From Trichoplusia ni (Eukaryota > Arthropoda > Insecta > Lepidoptera > Noctuidae): a stretch of 64,000 bases of DNA. Below the pieces are notes generated by a model. That model had not been told where the DNA came from. It worked only from the letters and a program-made list of their open reading frames with translations, and ran no database searches. Of the stretch, positions 1-11,470 are shown piece by piece. The stretch lies in assembly GCF_003590095.1 (NCBI RefSeq), contig NC_039482.1, positions 7,953,657 to 8,017,656 on the forward strand. The letters run 5' to 3'. A program made the translations under genes and the position numbers. The number at the start of each line of letters is the position of its first letter. The stretch's first letter is position 1.

Positions 1-269
1 ACCAACTGAGCTATCGAAGGGTTGAAATCTCAGTTGAAATAGGTGGGTTAGTAGTACCTATTAGATTAAAAACTTAAAATCCACAGATGAAGTTTCTTTT
101 GAAAGGATTAAAGATGTCATTGTTGCAAAACCAACATCGTCGAGTACCTATCAACAGTATCAACATAAGTATTGATGAGCTAGGTGTATTAAATCGAGGA
201 TTTACGTTTGTTTCAATTTATGTAGCAATGTAGATAAATTATAATATCAAAACAAAATTAGGTACTTAC

Positions 270-532
270 GCTGAAATCAATGGTGCGATGTATTTGTAAA
301 ACTCGTCCATTTCTGCCGAATTTCCGAGTCTAAGTTTGGGCTGAATAAAATTATCACTACTTAATTCTATGACCCACAAAGGATCACCACTAAAATAGTT
401 CAACTTAAAATTAAATATTGGCTGAATGAGATCGTTCAAACGGAACCTATTTTCAAAAGGGTCCGGTATGTATGCAAGTTTGGCGGCCACATTTGAAATA
501 AGAACGAATATTGTCAATAATAAAAACAACAT
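270..532 (-). CDS. First exon of an unrecognised secreted protein (partial, runs off left edge)
   Basis: The minus-strand frame opens at 532 with MLFLLLTIFVLISNVAA, a typical signal peptide (hydrophobic core, small residues before the likely cleavage site). About 67 residues follow with no family motif that I know. The frame ends at a good splice donor, GC|GTAAGTACC, at 270/269, leaving two bases of a codon, so the gene must continue to the left of the window. No acceptor or downstream exon could be identified in bases 1-269. I do not recognise the family. The signal peptide and the donor are visible in the sequence; secretion is inferred. The next gene to the right is DPM1 on the same strand, about 700 bases away. 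Confidence 0.5.
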
Positions 533-1111
533 GGCTGCTTAGCTTACAAAATGTAGGCAATTAACGCACCAACGTAGGTAATAAAATAAGTGGTGTTTAA
601 TTAAATTCATGTTTATATATTTTTGCACCTTATTAACAACACCTGAGCAAACTTTAAACCACCATTGTTTCATACTTTTCTTTGTTGTTCTAACACCTTT
701 AAATAGCGTTCCCCAGAACCCCGGAGTAATAAAAACCATTATAAATATTTAAAATAAAAATGTATTCTCTATTTAATTCATGAACTTAAATTAACAAATA
801 AAATCAGTATGTTACAATTATATATCAATTATATTATTGTACCTTTTAAAGGGTATATGAAAATGTACTAAAGTGAGTTTTAAGGTTGTAACATCGAAGT
901 TGTAAAACAATGACTGATTATTTTTTAACGTTATGGAGTTCAGTTGGCTTTTGAAATCTAAGTTTATCATGGAAAATTTACTAAATATCGTATAGAAATT
1001 GTTCATAATTTACATATAAAATACAATATTCTTTATCCTATATACAAATACGAAAACCAATGGCATTGTCGTAGTTTGAGTTCAAGTTTTAAAAAAGCCA
1101 TCTTAGAACTG

Positions 1112-1133
1112 CGTCGGTCACCTGTGACCGACG
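1112..1133. repeat. Perfect 10-bp inverted repeat downstream of DPM1 stop
   Basis: CGTCGGTCAC and GTGACCGACG flank a 2-base spacer. The repeat lies about 100 bases past the DPM1 stop, in the probable 3' UTR, and is followed by a related but weaker GGTCACCGGTG-type repeat (about 1157-1171). Confidence 0.6.
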
Positions 1134-1228
1134 GAAATATTACCGAATACCTGTCGGGCACCGGTGACCGTAGCCGACAATCGCAGAATGTATGATTTCA
1201 AGACAATGTTGAAAGTATTAATTACATG

Positions 1229-3668
1229 TTAAGTGGTAGCAAATAAGTACAGCAATGCTTTAGCAAATTGTATGATCTCTGATCCTCCGAGTTTCGACTC
1301 TCCGTACACTCTGTCTACAAACGTTATTGGCACTTCTCCTATTGTGTAGTCGAGCTGTCTTGCCCTGAAAGAATATAAATTAGTATTTTTATAGTTCCTA
1401 AAAGTGTCAGGGACAAAATATGCTAAGCATAGTCAGTTAGGTGTGAACCTGTATTGTTTATTCATTAATCATCAAACTTTTACAGATTTCCTATGTGCAG
1501 ACCTCCTTTTAAGAAACGAAAGAAACTACGTGACGCTTGCTAACTATATGGTTAGTTTGATCGCGGCGTTTGAAAAATCTTTTTTTTAAATCGACTCCTG
1601 TACTAACGAATTTAATCTTTGGCTCGCGGGGTTTTCGCGAATATTCAAGTCACACAAAGACACCCAAACTCAGAAAAAACATTTGCGGATTACAGAAATG
1701 CCTACGCGGGGTTCGAACCCGCGACATGTCGAGTACAGTGGGTTTGGCATGGTGACTTCCACTTAACAGAAATCAGTTAACTAAACAGTAAGGCGAGATA
1801 AAAATTATTAGCATATTAATAAACTTACTACTCTCATTTTATGTTAAGAATTTATCAAATAAATACCTTATAATCATTTCCATTTGGAAAACATAGCCTT
1901 TGGAGACACAACTGTCAATCAACTTCTGAAGGACATCTTTCTTGTATAATCTGTAAAATAAAACACAAAATATTTCAATCTTGTAATTTGACTTCTTATT
2001 TTCTTTCCCAGTTTTTCTCTTAGTCCCATTTTGTTGGACATGGCTTCTAATCTCCAATCTTCTGAGTTATATTGAAAACAAGTTCCCATCTGAACCACCT
2101 ACATGAAATAATTAAATATACTTGGATAAGACTTTTGGTTGGCAGAATAGCAGTATTTATTATCAGTTTCCACAAAAAATATTGTCGAAGATTTAGATTT
2201 TTCAGTACCATTTCAACCATTAAGATATGTATCTAATCTTACACACTATAGTTGTTACACAACACGGAAAGAATATACTCAAGCCATAAGAAGATTGGAA
2301 AAATATATACACACCTAAAAGATCCTGTAAGATCTGAAGCACCAGGTCTCAACAGTGTCTGAGTGACGAAATTAGCTCCTCGTGAAATCAACTTCCTCTT
2401 GAAGTCCCAACCGTAGACACCGCCACCATCCTTGTACCGAGTCCCAGATACCACATCATAGTCATGTTCCCGTTGTAATTCTATAAATTGTGGTATGAAC
2501 TTTGGCTGAAAAATGTAACAAAGAGTTTTTATTACATTGTTGAGTTAAAACTTTTTGGTTAAAATAAAACTGGGAATAAGCTCTGCAATGTACAATATAT
2601 TTGAATATGTTTCATATCAGTGGAATCTTTACTTTCATATTGTTTTCTTTGAATTTCTAAGTAATTCATTTAAACAAATATTTTTTTAGAATTTATATTG
2701 TCATATACAGTCAGCAACAGATGTAAATTAGTAAAAGGTTGTATTTTTAGTGAAATGTAACTAGGAATATGCTAACACAACAGCACTGATAAAATTAGCT
2801 GTGTCTCTGTTATGAAAATCTGACTGTGTTAACAGAACTTGGTGCTGAGTACTTATTGTATAATTTAATTATACTGAGTCAGTGACTAAAGGACAACAAA
2901 AGACATCTATCAGTTTGGCAAATACACTAAAAGCAATGATTTTGCAATAGAAGTATTAATGTTCTTGAATCTATACTAATATATAAAGCTAAAGAGTTTG
3001 TTTGTTTGAACGCGCTAATCTCAGGAACTATTGGTCAAATTGAAAAATTCTTTTTGTGTTGAATAGACCATTCATCGAGGGAGGCTTTAGGCTATAAACC
3101 ATCACGCTGCGACTAATAGGAAAGCGAAGATACAATGGAAAATGTGAAAAAAACAGGGCAGGTATAAATCATAACTTATATCTTCTACCCATGGGGACGA
3201 AATCGCGGGCAGCAGCTAGTATAGTATAACATTTTAGTACTTACATGGTGACTTAAATCAGAGTCCATGATAATAATGAAGTTGCCGGTAGCATGTTTCA
3301 TCCCATGTATGTACGCCGTACCTAATCCTAGTTTCTTTTCTCTCGGTCGAAGTACTATCTTATTGGAACCGTAGAGCTTTTGCAGTTGTTTGGCCACATC
3401 CAGAGTCCCGTCCGGACTTCCATCATCGATTATAATCACTTCGTAATCATATCCACTGCAAGAAAACGCGAAAACATGAAGCAATGACGAAATATTTTTT
3501 GTTTACAAAGTACTTAAGTAAAACATGCCCGGGCACTTACCTGTTATCCAGATACTTAATGATAAGCCATATCATAATAGGTAAGTTCTCTCTTTCATTG
3601 TAGGTTGGTAATAAAATAGAAAATTTGTCGCTTTTTGTTATCTCCGAATCTGAAACCGTGGCCGCCAT
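1229..3668 (-). CDS. DPM1: Dolichol-phosphate mannosyltransferase subunit 1, five exons, complete
   Basis: Exons, in transcript order: 3668-3541, 3455-3245, 2505-2315, 1950-1867 and 1364-1229. All junctions are GT-AG, phases agree, and the total is 750 bases (249 aa), the usual length for DPM1. The enzyme moves mannose from GDP-mannose to dolichyl phosphate on the ER membrane, feeding N-glycosylation, GPI-anchor synthesis and O-mannosylation. Visible family marks are the N-terminal LLPTYNERENLP, the nucleotide-sugar DDGSPDGT motif, the metal-binding DSD in MDSDLSHH, and the conserved VSGTRY and GSFR blocks. There is no C-terminal membrane anchor (the protein ends YLFATT), as in animal DPM1, which relies on DPM2 and DPM3 for anchoring. 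The ATG at 3668 follows GACAGC and gives the expected N terminus. A Helitron lies in intron 2 and a SINE in intron 4. Confidence 0.93.
1565..1765 (-). repeat. tRNA-derived SINE (type A)
   Basis: Read on the minus strand it carries a tRNA-like B box (GGGTTCGAACCCC-type) followed by a body matching other copies near 6,010, 15,200 and 26,650. It lies in the last DPM1 intron. Confidence 0.6.
2970..3220 (+). mobile_element. Short non-autonomous Helitron
   Basis: It starts TCTATACTAATATATAAAG directly after an A and ends CTAG before a T, with a short GC stem (CCCATG/CGCGGG type) just upstream of the 3' end. These are Helitron hallmarks (A/T insertion, 5' TC, 3' CTRR). Near-identical copies lie at 54,608, 56,016 and 62,548. 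This copy sits in DPM1 intron 2. Confidence 0.75.
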
Positions 3669-4353
3669 GCTGTCAAACTAAATGACAACTTGTGAGTTGT
3701 GATGACAACAGACAAAGGCAACTGCGAAAGTGTCAAAACTTTTAACGCCTTCGCATTTTTTGCTTTTTGATTTTGACTCAAACGCGGAACAACAAAATAC
3801 TCCGCTTTGCTATGAATTTTTTTTTGTAAGTTTAATAATATGATTGATGCGAGGCCGATTATTTTTTGATGAAACGATAAGATAATCAGAACAGATAAAG
3901 CTTTAAATACGACGATTTTCGATAAGCGTTATGCTTACGTATAATAAAAATTGGTCAGTAACATAATAACTTAATGTCTAAATATCAAATAATCGTGTCT
4001 TAAGTAAGTAGTTTACTGAATTTCATGTTGAACAGTGGATCTTTTAAAGTAAAAGTATGAAACGGAACGCAAATTACATTTACGTTTTCTGTCAATATTG
4101 TCACAGTTGTCATAATAGTGGGATAACAACAAGTAGACGTCCTCGATAAAGTGAAACTAACTTACGAGTATTTAAATGTACGGCTAATGAATAATTCCTT
4201 TATATTAATTAAGCTGAAAATAATCTATTTTATTTGACTAATACAGTTGACTATTGACTAGCATAGTTAATCACCAGTGTAAATTATTTGCAGGGGAACA
4301 ACACCATCCGTCATTATGTTTCGAAAGTGAAATAATTTAAAATAAAAAGAAGA
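3669..4353. promoter_or_regulatory. Divergent promoter region between DPM1 and kappaB-Ras
   Basis: The two start codons face away from each other 685 bases apart, with no other gene between them, so both promoters must lie here. No clear TATA box was recognised. A possible acceptor (TTTGCAG) at 4293 suggests that a 5' UTR intron of the kappaB-Ras gene may end there. Confidence 0.4.
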
Positions 4354-7300
4354 ATGGGGAAAACTAGCAAAGTAGTTGTATGTGGGATGAAAGGCGTGGG
4401 TAAAACCGCCGTATTAGAACAACTCATATATGGAAATGTGAGCTATAAGTCATCATTTTACCCGACTATTGAGGACATTTATGTGGCAAATATTGAAACT
4501 GATCGGGGTACGAAAGAGAGAGTCTGTTTTTACGATACAGCGGGATTGGAGCCCCCGCTTACAGGCGAGTTTAAAGGTTTAGTTAAATTTGATTTGTTAC
4601 TGCTTAAGTGCTTGTACAGGCTGGTAAGAACTGCTTTGGCATTATGAAGCTTGTCTGTGCCTAAAAACTTGTGTTCTATTTTTTTATATGCAGGAAGTTA
4701 AAAAATCCCCCTGTTTCTTAATTTAAAAATATGATTTGTTAATGTCTTATTACAGAAATTAAATTTTAAATCAGTTTCAAGTTTTTATGTATGTTCTAAC
4801 TTAACCAAATTATATGTTTGAATATTCAAGGACTATGTAACTTCTGTTTAAAGATATATAAATTAGCCTATTACCTTATTTTCTAGTAGTTGTGAATTGG
4901 ATCACAATTAAACTAATCATCTTTTTAAAAATTATATGTACCACAGAGAACACATCTTATGAATTATGCAGTTTTGCACATAAATATTGTAAATAAGGAC
5001 ACAATTATATTTTTTTAAGCTTTTATTTCTTTTAACATCACACAAGCCAAGCACAGCAAAAATCTGCACTTGAGTGGTATAACTCTACTGTTTTGTAATA
5101 TCTAATGTTTAATTAATATTTTTACATATTTATCTGGAGACTGGTTTACTTAATAAAGTTGGTTGACTAGCACTGGCCTCATAGGATTCACTCAATGTAA
5201 AAGATTTATAATAATTTAGGAGGAATCTTGTCAGTAGCAAAAATAACAATTTATTCCTAATAAACCTGTTTTCAGTTGATTTATATTTTTTTTTTTTTTT
5301 AAATGCGGACGAATAGAACAGGATTCTTTTTGACATTAGATGTTGCAATTCAGATTTCAGCCATAATATTTTGTGTAAATATGACCTGACTTTGTTTTTT
5401 TTATTAATGTCATTGTTTTAAGAAGTTTTTTCCTGTCATCAAGTTCACTTGAAGAACTTAAAAAAAATATTTTTGTTAACTAGGGCTGTTTAATCTGGAA
5501 ATCATAAAAGGTGTATGAAGAATATCCATTACTGTCATTTTTTTTTTCAAAAAGTGAAACAACTTATTCCTAAAAAAACAACTAACAAAAACAAAACACA
5601 ATTAGCCAAAAGATCACTATGGGCGAAAAATAGTTCGGGCATAATCCTTAAACAAATAAAAAAGACCATCTTAAAGATTTCGGCAAATATTGTATGAAAT
5701 GTATGACAGGCCCGCCACAATAATTATGGTCGAAAAAAAGTCTATAAATATCCCTCACACAAATAAAAAAAGACCATCTCAAAGATTTTCGTATCTATTT
5801 ATTCATCTATGACAGGCCCGCCTCAATCCCCGACCATGCAGTTGACAGCCAACCAGGTGCTACAGCGTCACTACCTCGGCTTCGCTGAGGGCTTCGTCAT
5901 GGTATACGACACCACACGACCGGAGTCACTGGATGTGCTCATGTATTTAAAGAAAGACATCGACAGGAATAAGGATAAGAAAGAGGTATTATATCATTTT
6001 TATTTATTTTTAAAAGGTTAACTTAGGTGTAATCGCACCACGCCAAACCCACTGTGCGCGGTCGTGTCGCGGGTCCGATCCCCGCATAGGATAAGCGTTT
6101 GTCCAGAGAGTCTGAGAGTCTGGGTGTCATTGTGCATGTGACTTGCGAATTCACGAGAATATTGTAAAACCCTCGGGACACAAGGATTAAATTCATTACT
6201 GCGGGAGTCGTTAAAAAAATAGGAGAATTAGATGACGATGATACTGACAAGTATTTATCGGGATTGCCCGACTAGTTTCGGACCCAACCGAAGTTCTTTA
6301 TTATAAGCTGACACGGCAACGGGTCGCGAGCCGAAATCGCGAGTCATCACTCCAGATACATACCTACGTGTGAGTAAACCGTTGCATCATTTGATAATAA
6401 TAACAAAAAATAATATTTTGCGTGTTAACGATAATCATGCATTCCTTTATAATGACACGATAAGCATGATAAATTATAATTGTGTTAAATGAATGCAGGT
6501 TATATACTCTGGGAAAAATATGGATAGCCGTAACCTTATACAATATTTTCCGTAATGTTTTTCGGAACCGATATTATTTATTCTGGATATTGGCGGAGTT
6601 AAAAATAGAATAATTACAATTTAACAAGATTATGTCATATTATGACTTAATCTCACACGCTTTTATTTAGTTTTATATGCCCCGTTGTCTATCTGCATGT
6701 CGGTCTATAGTCCAATCTTGCAAGTTGATCTACTTCCCGGTTTCCGTATGAGATGACATGGTGTGAAGGTCAAAAGCTGATCAGATGCTGAAACTCTTTG
6801 AAGCGGGATTTTCCGATGGGTTTACCGTAGCTCCGGTACACAAAGGGTTTGAGTACACCGACTAAAACAACCACCCAAAATGCATCCCATGCATGTTGGG
6901 TGGGCTTTAGTCGGTCTTTTTGTCTGTTGAAGTTTGACACTCTTTTCCGCTCAAGCCAAAGCGGAAAGAGTCGTTTGATGATTTCCCATCCGGAAATAGC
7001 AATGCTGATGCTTAAAGGTGAAGAAGAGCACCACTAAAAACACCATCGAGTTTAAATTCGTTTGAAATTACTCTCTGAGTATCTACGTACTTTGATTCCC
7101 AAGCAAATAGTTATCGAAAAGGTTTTTTTATAAGCTTGTGTAACATATAAAAGTATTCATAATATACCCGAAACTGAATTCGAACAGAACCGAAAATATC
7201 GTAATATCCGTATAACGTCCCTAGTTTACATATACCTACACTTATATATGCCATTGCATAATTAGTTTTAAAATGTTATGCCAGAAAAGTTCATGGCTCC

Positions 7301-8052
7301 CCTGTGGCCGTGACCGGCACGAAATGTTGGTAAGTATGTATATCGCTTTGGCACGCGAAAACTTCTATAGGGAATATTAACAAGGTTGAAAAATAAATTC
7401 TCTTTAGGTACTAGCGAAACCTCGCCTCTCTTACACTGCGGCTCAAAATACCTAATGTTTTCTGGGTTCATCTATATACTTACATAGATATATTTTTCCA
7501 TATTCAATCATAGATATTGTGATATCCTTAGGATCATCGTAATCCTATCCTTTTCCCAGCTATGTTGGGGTCAGCCTGTGGATGCAGCTAAGACTGCCTG
7601 TCTGACCTCCTCAACCCAGTTACTGGAGCGACATGATACCCCTTAGTAGGACTGGTTGCCAAAGATATGATAAAATAATAACAGAGTACAGAGCTTGTGT
7701 GTTTTTTTTGGAAGGAACGGATAGCGCGGGGCAGGAAAGAGTTTTTATGTGGAATGGGAGGTTATCGATGATTTTTTTTTTTGGATTACAGGTAGTAATG
7801 CTAGTTATCGGCAACCGCACGGGTCCAGATGATGTCAACTGTTTAGAAAACACGTGTTCGAAAGCGTCAAATTGGTGCGCGCGGGAAAAGATCCGCCATT
7901 TTGAAGTCTCAGCCATGGATCGGCCATCTTTATACGAACCGTTCATTTTCATGACTTCGAGATTAAACCCGGTTCAGAATAAAACTGCGTTCCCACAATT
8001 AAGTACGCTGAGTAAGTTGACCCAGAAAAATAACAAAAGTGAAGCTATGTAA
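4354..8052 (+). CDS. kappaB-Ras (NF-kappaB inhibitor-interacting Ras-like) small GTPase, three exons
   Basis: Exons 4354-4576, 5816-5985 and 7792-8052 join in phase (654 bases, 217 aa). kappaB-Ras proteins bind IkappaB and slow its degradation; they also restrain Ral. The P-loop GMKGVGKT is at residues 11-18 and DTAGLE at 61-66. The Ras Gly12 position is Lys and the Gln61 position is Leu, substitutions that block GTP hydrolysis in Ras. The usual NKxD base-recognition motif is replaced by GNRTG, another mark of this family. The C terminus has no CAAX box, so no lipid anchor is expected. The exon 1-2 join is the least certain: an alternative acceptor (ATGCAG|TTG) lies within exon 2, and the chosen one is duplicated upstream. 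The family call is firm from the core LQRHYLGFAEGFVMVYDTTR and the KKEV strand. Confidence 0.85.
5654..5822. repeat. Tandem direct repeat carrying two copies of a splice-acceptor region
   Basis: The stretch AAATAAAAAAGACCATCT ... TATGACAGGCCCGCC occurs at 5654-5716 and again at 5761-5822. The second copy supplies the likely acceptor of kappaB-Ras exon 2; the first has the same TGACAG|GCCCGCC junction. Confidence 0.7.
6010..6225 (+). repeat. tRNA-derived SINE (type A)
   Basis: It has a tRNA-like head (CGGGTCCGATCCCCGC, a degenerate B box) and the body with GTCTGGGTGT shared with the copies at 15,200 and 36,236. It lies in kappaB-Ras intron 2. Confidence 0.6.
6250..6400 (-). repeat. Dispersed repeat, family E
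   Basis: The minus strand carries the block CGGTTGGGTCCGAAACTAGTC, also found near 27,590, 41,990 and 50,430 in plus orientation and near 33,290 and 63,060 in minus. The element class is unknown. Confidence 0.5.
6745..6985 (+). repeat. Dispersed repeat with two consecutive hairpins (family F)
   Basis: Starting at GCGGGATTTTCCGATGGG it matches, in reverse, the stretch at 26,262-26,402. It holds a long stem (ACCGACTAAA ... TTTAGTCGGT, 6857-6915) and a second one (ACTCTTTTCCGCT ... AGCGGAAAGAGT, 6939-6971). It lies inside kappaB-Ras intron 2. Confidence 0.55.
7530..7655 (-). repeat. Dispersed repeat, family G
   Basis: In reverse it resembles the stretches at 48,535-48,725 and 63,540-63,710 (blocks around GGGGTATC, AGGCAGTC and GGTTAGACTG). 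It is probably a non-LTR or SINE tail. Confidence 0.45.
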
Positions 8053-10885
8053 CGGTACGTTTTTAGTCTATGCCCATTCTGCTATCAACCGTGAAGGTTG
8101 ATCGCGTTGTTTGTGGTTGAGGTGAGCTGTCAAAATGTGGCGGGAAATAATTTTTAAATTGCCTAAAATGAAAATTTAGCTTTGCGTAAACTAATATTTA
8201 TAATGTAGAAATTACAAAGTTTTTGACAAGATAAAAGTAAATGATCCTAAAATTAGAAAGCTCTTTTTCATAACATGTTATGTAATTGATTCATAGATAT
8301 ATAAGCTTGCGTAGTTGGACTCATTAGAGATACAACTTGTCTGATATCGGAGACCGAACTACAACATAAAACCATCACATAAAAATGTTTAAACCATCAC
8401 TACCATAGCTTTTCAAGACAATGCTTTGCCAATTACAATTGTGTAAGGGTGACAGCGCACTACACGTAGAGCGACGTCTCTCTTCCACACAGCAACACTT
8501 TAACACATAGCTGTATTACCCAAGCAAAATAAGGCTTATTTACTTAAATTAGGATAATATTAGTATTTAGTGTAAAAGTTTCCTCCTTCGCTCTCTCTTA
8601 TTAACTCTACAACTGTCCTTGAGTACGTCGCTTGTGTGAAATGCCTAATTTTGACAGCTTACATAGTGTACGGCTTGAATGAAATACTCCTTGAATATGA
8701 ACTTAGATCATTGAACAAATGAATAGAAAAGGGACACTTATTAAGGGCCTATAACTACTTAATTACCTCTCGAAGTAAAACTGTTTAGTTGTAGATCACT
8801 CTACGCAATCTTTTTCCATTTGAAACTGTTTTGCTTTATAGTGAGTTATAACTGAGAATTAGTAATATACCTCTTAATTATACCTGAATGGTAAATCCAG
8901 TTATTAAAGAATCTTTACTTTACTCAGACTCACTAGACGAAGACACGCCCAACAGCTAGTACATAATCATCATTCATCATCATCATTCCCCTGCCCTTAT
9001 CCCAATTATTTTAATTGGGGTCGGCGCAACATGTCATCTTCTTCCATACCTTCCTGTCGGCCGTCATCTCACAAGAAACACTCTTTACAGCCATATCGTC
9101 TTTCACACAATCCATCCATCGTTTCTTTGGTCGTCCTCTTCCCCTATATCCATCCACATCCATGCTTAACGCCTTCTACACAACAGCAGCACAACAACAG
9201 CTAGTACATAATACAAAATGAAATTACCTACTGTAAATTTTTCTTTATTAAAAAGTTTTTTTTAAGTATTCTCGAGTGCCCAGACAATTATATTGATATC
9301 TATTAATTAATGAAGGCCTGGTTAGAAAAAATAGGTTATAATAAAAAGCAAAGTTGATATTCAAGAAGTATTTCATAACTTCATCGTTTCATAAATCCTT
9401 GTTGTTGTTTTAAATTAGTTTTATGGGTATTATTTCTGTATTCTATAGTCTGAAATTTATTTATTTAAGCCTAGTTATGTGACACTATGATTAGATCATG
9501 AATTAGTTTTATTAATAAGTCTATGTTTAATTTATGAACAATTTTAAATATATTAAATAATAGCTATAAATAAACTATATGACAGTATTTACTGAAAAGG
9601 AAATCTCATTTTTTAATTTAGAATATTGTTTTAATATTAAATGGATCGGGTCTACCACCACATGTTCAAGTGAATATAGTGTAGTTGTGAGAAAGAGATG
9701 ACACTCTAAACCGTGTATAGCGTTGTCTCTCTCAGAAAACTGCACGCACTTTAAGTGTAGGTGGTAAGTCTAAGTTTCAAATATAAACTGTCTTTAATAT
9801 TGTTTTACATATAAAACGTAGCATTAATGCCCCATATTATACGCGCGTAAAACATGTACCTTAGTAAGCCGATGGCAAAAAAAAAACAATTTAAATGAAA
9901 TTTATTTTTAAATGTACTTAAAAAAGGTTTTAATCATAAAAATCATTGTCATCGGAGTGTGTCGTGATCGGGGCATAGATTTTATACTGGTCTTAATAGG
10001 CTAGGTACTTAGAAACGAATTTAGAATTAGTTTTAAATGAATTTAGTGCAATATAAAATGTAAATTTGACTTTTCGCATCTCTGCTTTGTATTTTAGCGA
10101 GACTTTTTTAAATTGACAAGGTTTTACTAAAACTCGTTATAGACGATTGACGATGAAGTTTTGATTTGAAGAGACTTTGGTTTGACTAAAACTCAAAATG
10201 GTTTCAGTCAAAAAAAAAAAAAAAAACATAACGGGAGCTGTTTCGGCTCTTTTATTTTGACAATCTTTTGGAATTCAAAAGCTGAAACGTTTGGATAAAC
10301 AACATCTTATTTATAAATTTACCTAATGCGATCGTTTTGTGTAAAACCTTGAATATTTGTAATATTAACTTAAAATGTATTTTATTGAACAAATATAATA
10401 ATGTACTTACACTGGTTTGATGTATTAACGTAAATACGTCGCCTAGTAGGTATTTACGCTAAGGTGTCAATTTTTTTCGAAATGAGATCTTTAAAATAAA
10501 TTTATCCAATATTGATATTTATTTCATTAAAATCTCAACTTAGTTGGACATGAATTTTATTAAGCAGTATTTATTTGAATTAAATTTCTTATTTGAAATG
10601 TCAAAACACTGTATTTATCTTAACAGTATTATTTAAATAAATTATGAAATAATATTAACAGTTTTATGAACCACTGATTATACTTAAATTATCATGCTCA
10701 GTAAAGTGTGAATAAAATATTTCTTGTTATTTCTTTGTTTTTATTGAAACATCCTATTGTATTTCTAGACGGTTAAATATTTCACTTTGGAAACAGAATA
10801 TTTAGAATTTATTTTTAAAGTAGCGCCACTGTGCTTAAAAATATTCTTACTAACAAATAATATTTTTATTTATTATTTATAATGT
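8053..10885. other. Downstream of kappaB-Ras: UTR candidate and repeats, no gene seen
   Basis: The 3' UTR of kappaB-Ras must start here, but its end is unclear; an AATAAA lies near 10,711. The rest is AT-rich, with two short imperfect palindromes (8437-8497, 9681-9742) and a non-LTR tail at 9011-9150. No convincing exon was found on either strand. Confidence 0.5.
9011..9150 (-). mobile_element. Non-LTR retrotransposon 3' end (reverse transcriptase ORF C terminus)
   Basis: On the minus strand this reads RGRPKKRWMDCVKDDM, then a cysteine-containing tail ending at TAA (9011-9013). A second copy of the same protein end is at 63,725-63,868. This is the usual C-terminal end of lepidopteran LINE reverse-transcriptase ORFs; it is 5'-truncated. 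Confidence 0.6.
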
Positions 10886-11267
10886 CCTATTACCAGGGAC
10901 CGGACAACCCCACTTTAGAGTTAAGCCGTTTGACAGGGTAACCCGTACACGGGGTAACTCATATCGCAGTGTTACCTTTTGTTCGAGTTACATCCTCGAA
11001 ACCCAGCGAAATGGTTAACACCTTCATTATGGTAACCACGTGAAGGGGTTAACCCCTTCAATAACTTAACCCTTTGAAGTGGTTACCTTCACGAAAGGCT
11101 TTTATTCGTGTTACCCTGAATTACCCACTAAACTTGAGCTGCATACTTGCACCCTAGCGGCCCCTCATTGCTTTACTAAGACTACAGCTGATTTTCTTCT
11201 ATCGCTGACGCGTCGCGCCGCGACTCGCGCCTCTCGGACAAACTACCTACGCGCGAAACGTCATATA

Positions 11268-11470
11268 GGTAACTAGCTGTTGCCCGCGACTTCGTCCGCG
11301 TGGTTAGAAGATATAAGTTAGGAATTTTTGAACGAAAGCCCTCGAAGATTAATATTTTTCCCCGTATTTACCACATTTTCCATTAAATCTTCGCTCCTAT
11401 TAGTTGCAGCGTAATTTTATATACCTAGCCTAAAACCTTCCTCGATTATTGGTCTATTGAACACAAAATG
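11268..11470 (-). mobile_element. Helitron fragment inside the left palindrome arm
   Basis: Reverse-oriented Helitron 3' end (ACTAGCTGTTGCCCGCGAC as read on plus), mirrored at 13,330-13,522 in the right arm. It must have been captured before the arms were duplicated. Confidence 0.6.

Noticed and set aside
1..60. tRNA-like string (ACCAACTGAGCTATCG) at the left edge
   Set aside because: It resembles the end of a repeat or tRNA-derived element, but too little is in the window to decide.
8940..9010. CAT/ATC-rich repeat as a possible CRISPR or satellite
   Set aside because: It is the simple-repeat tail that normally follows the LINE 3' end; no spacer structure.
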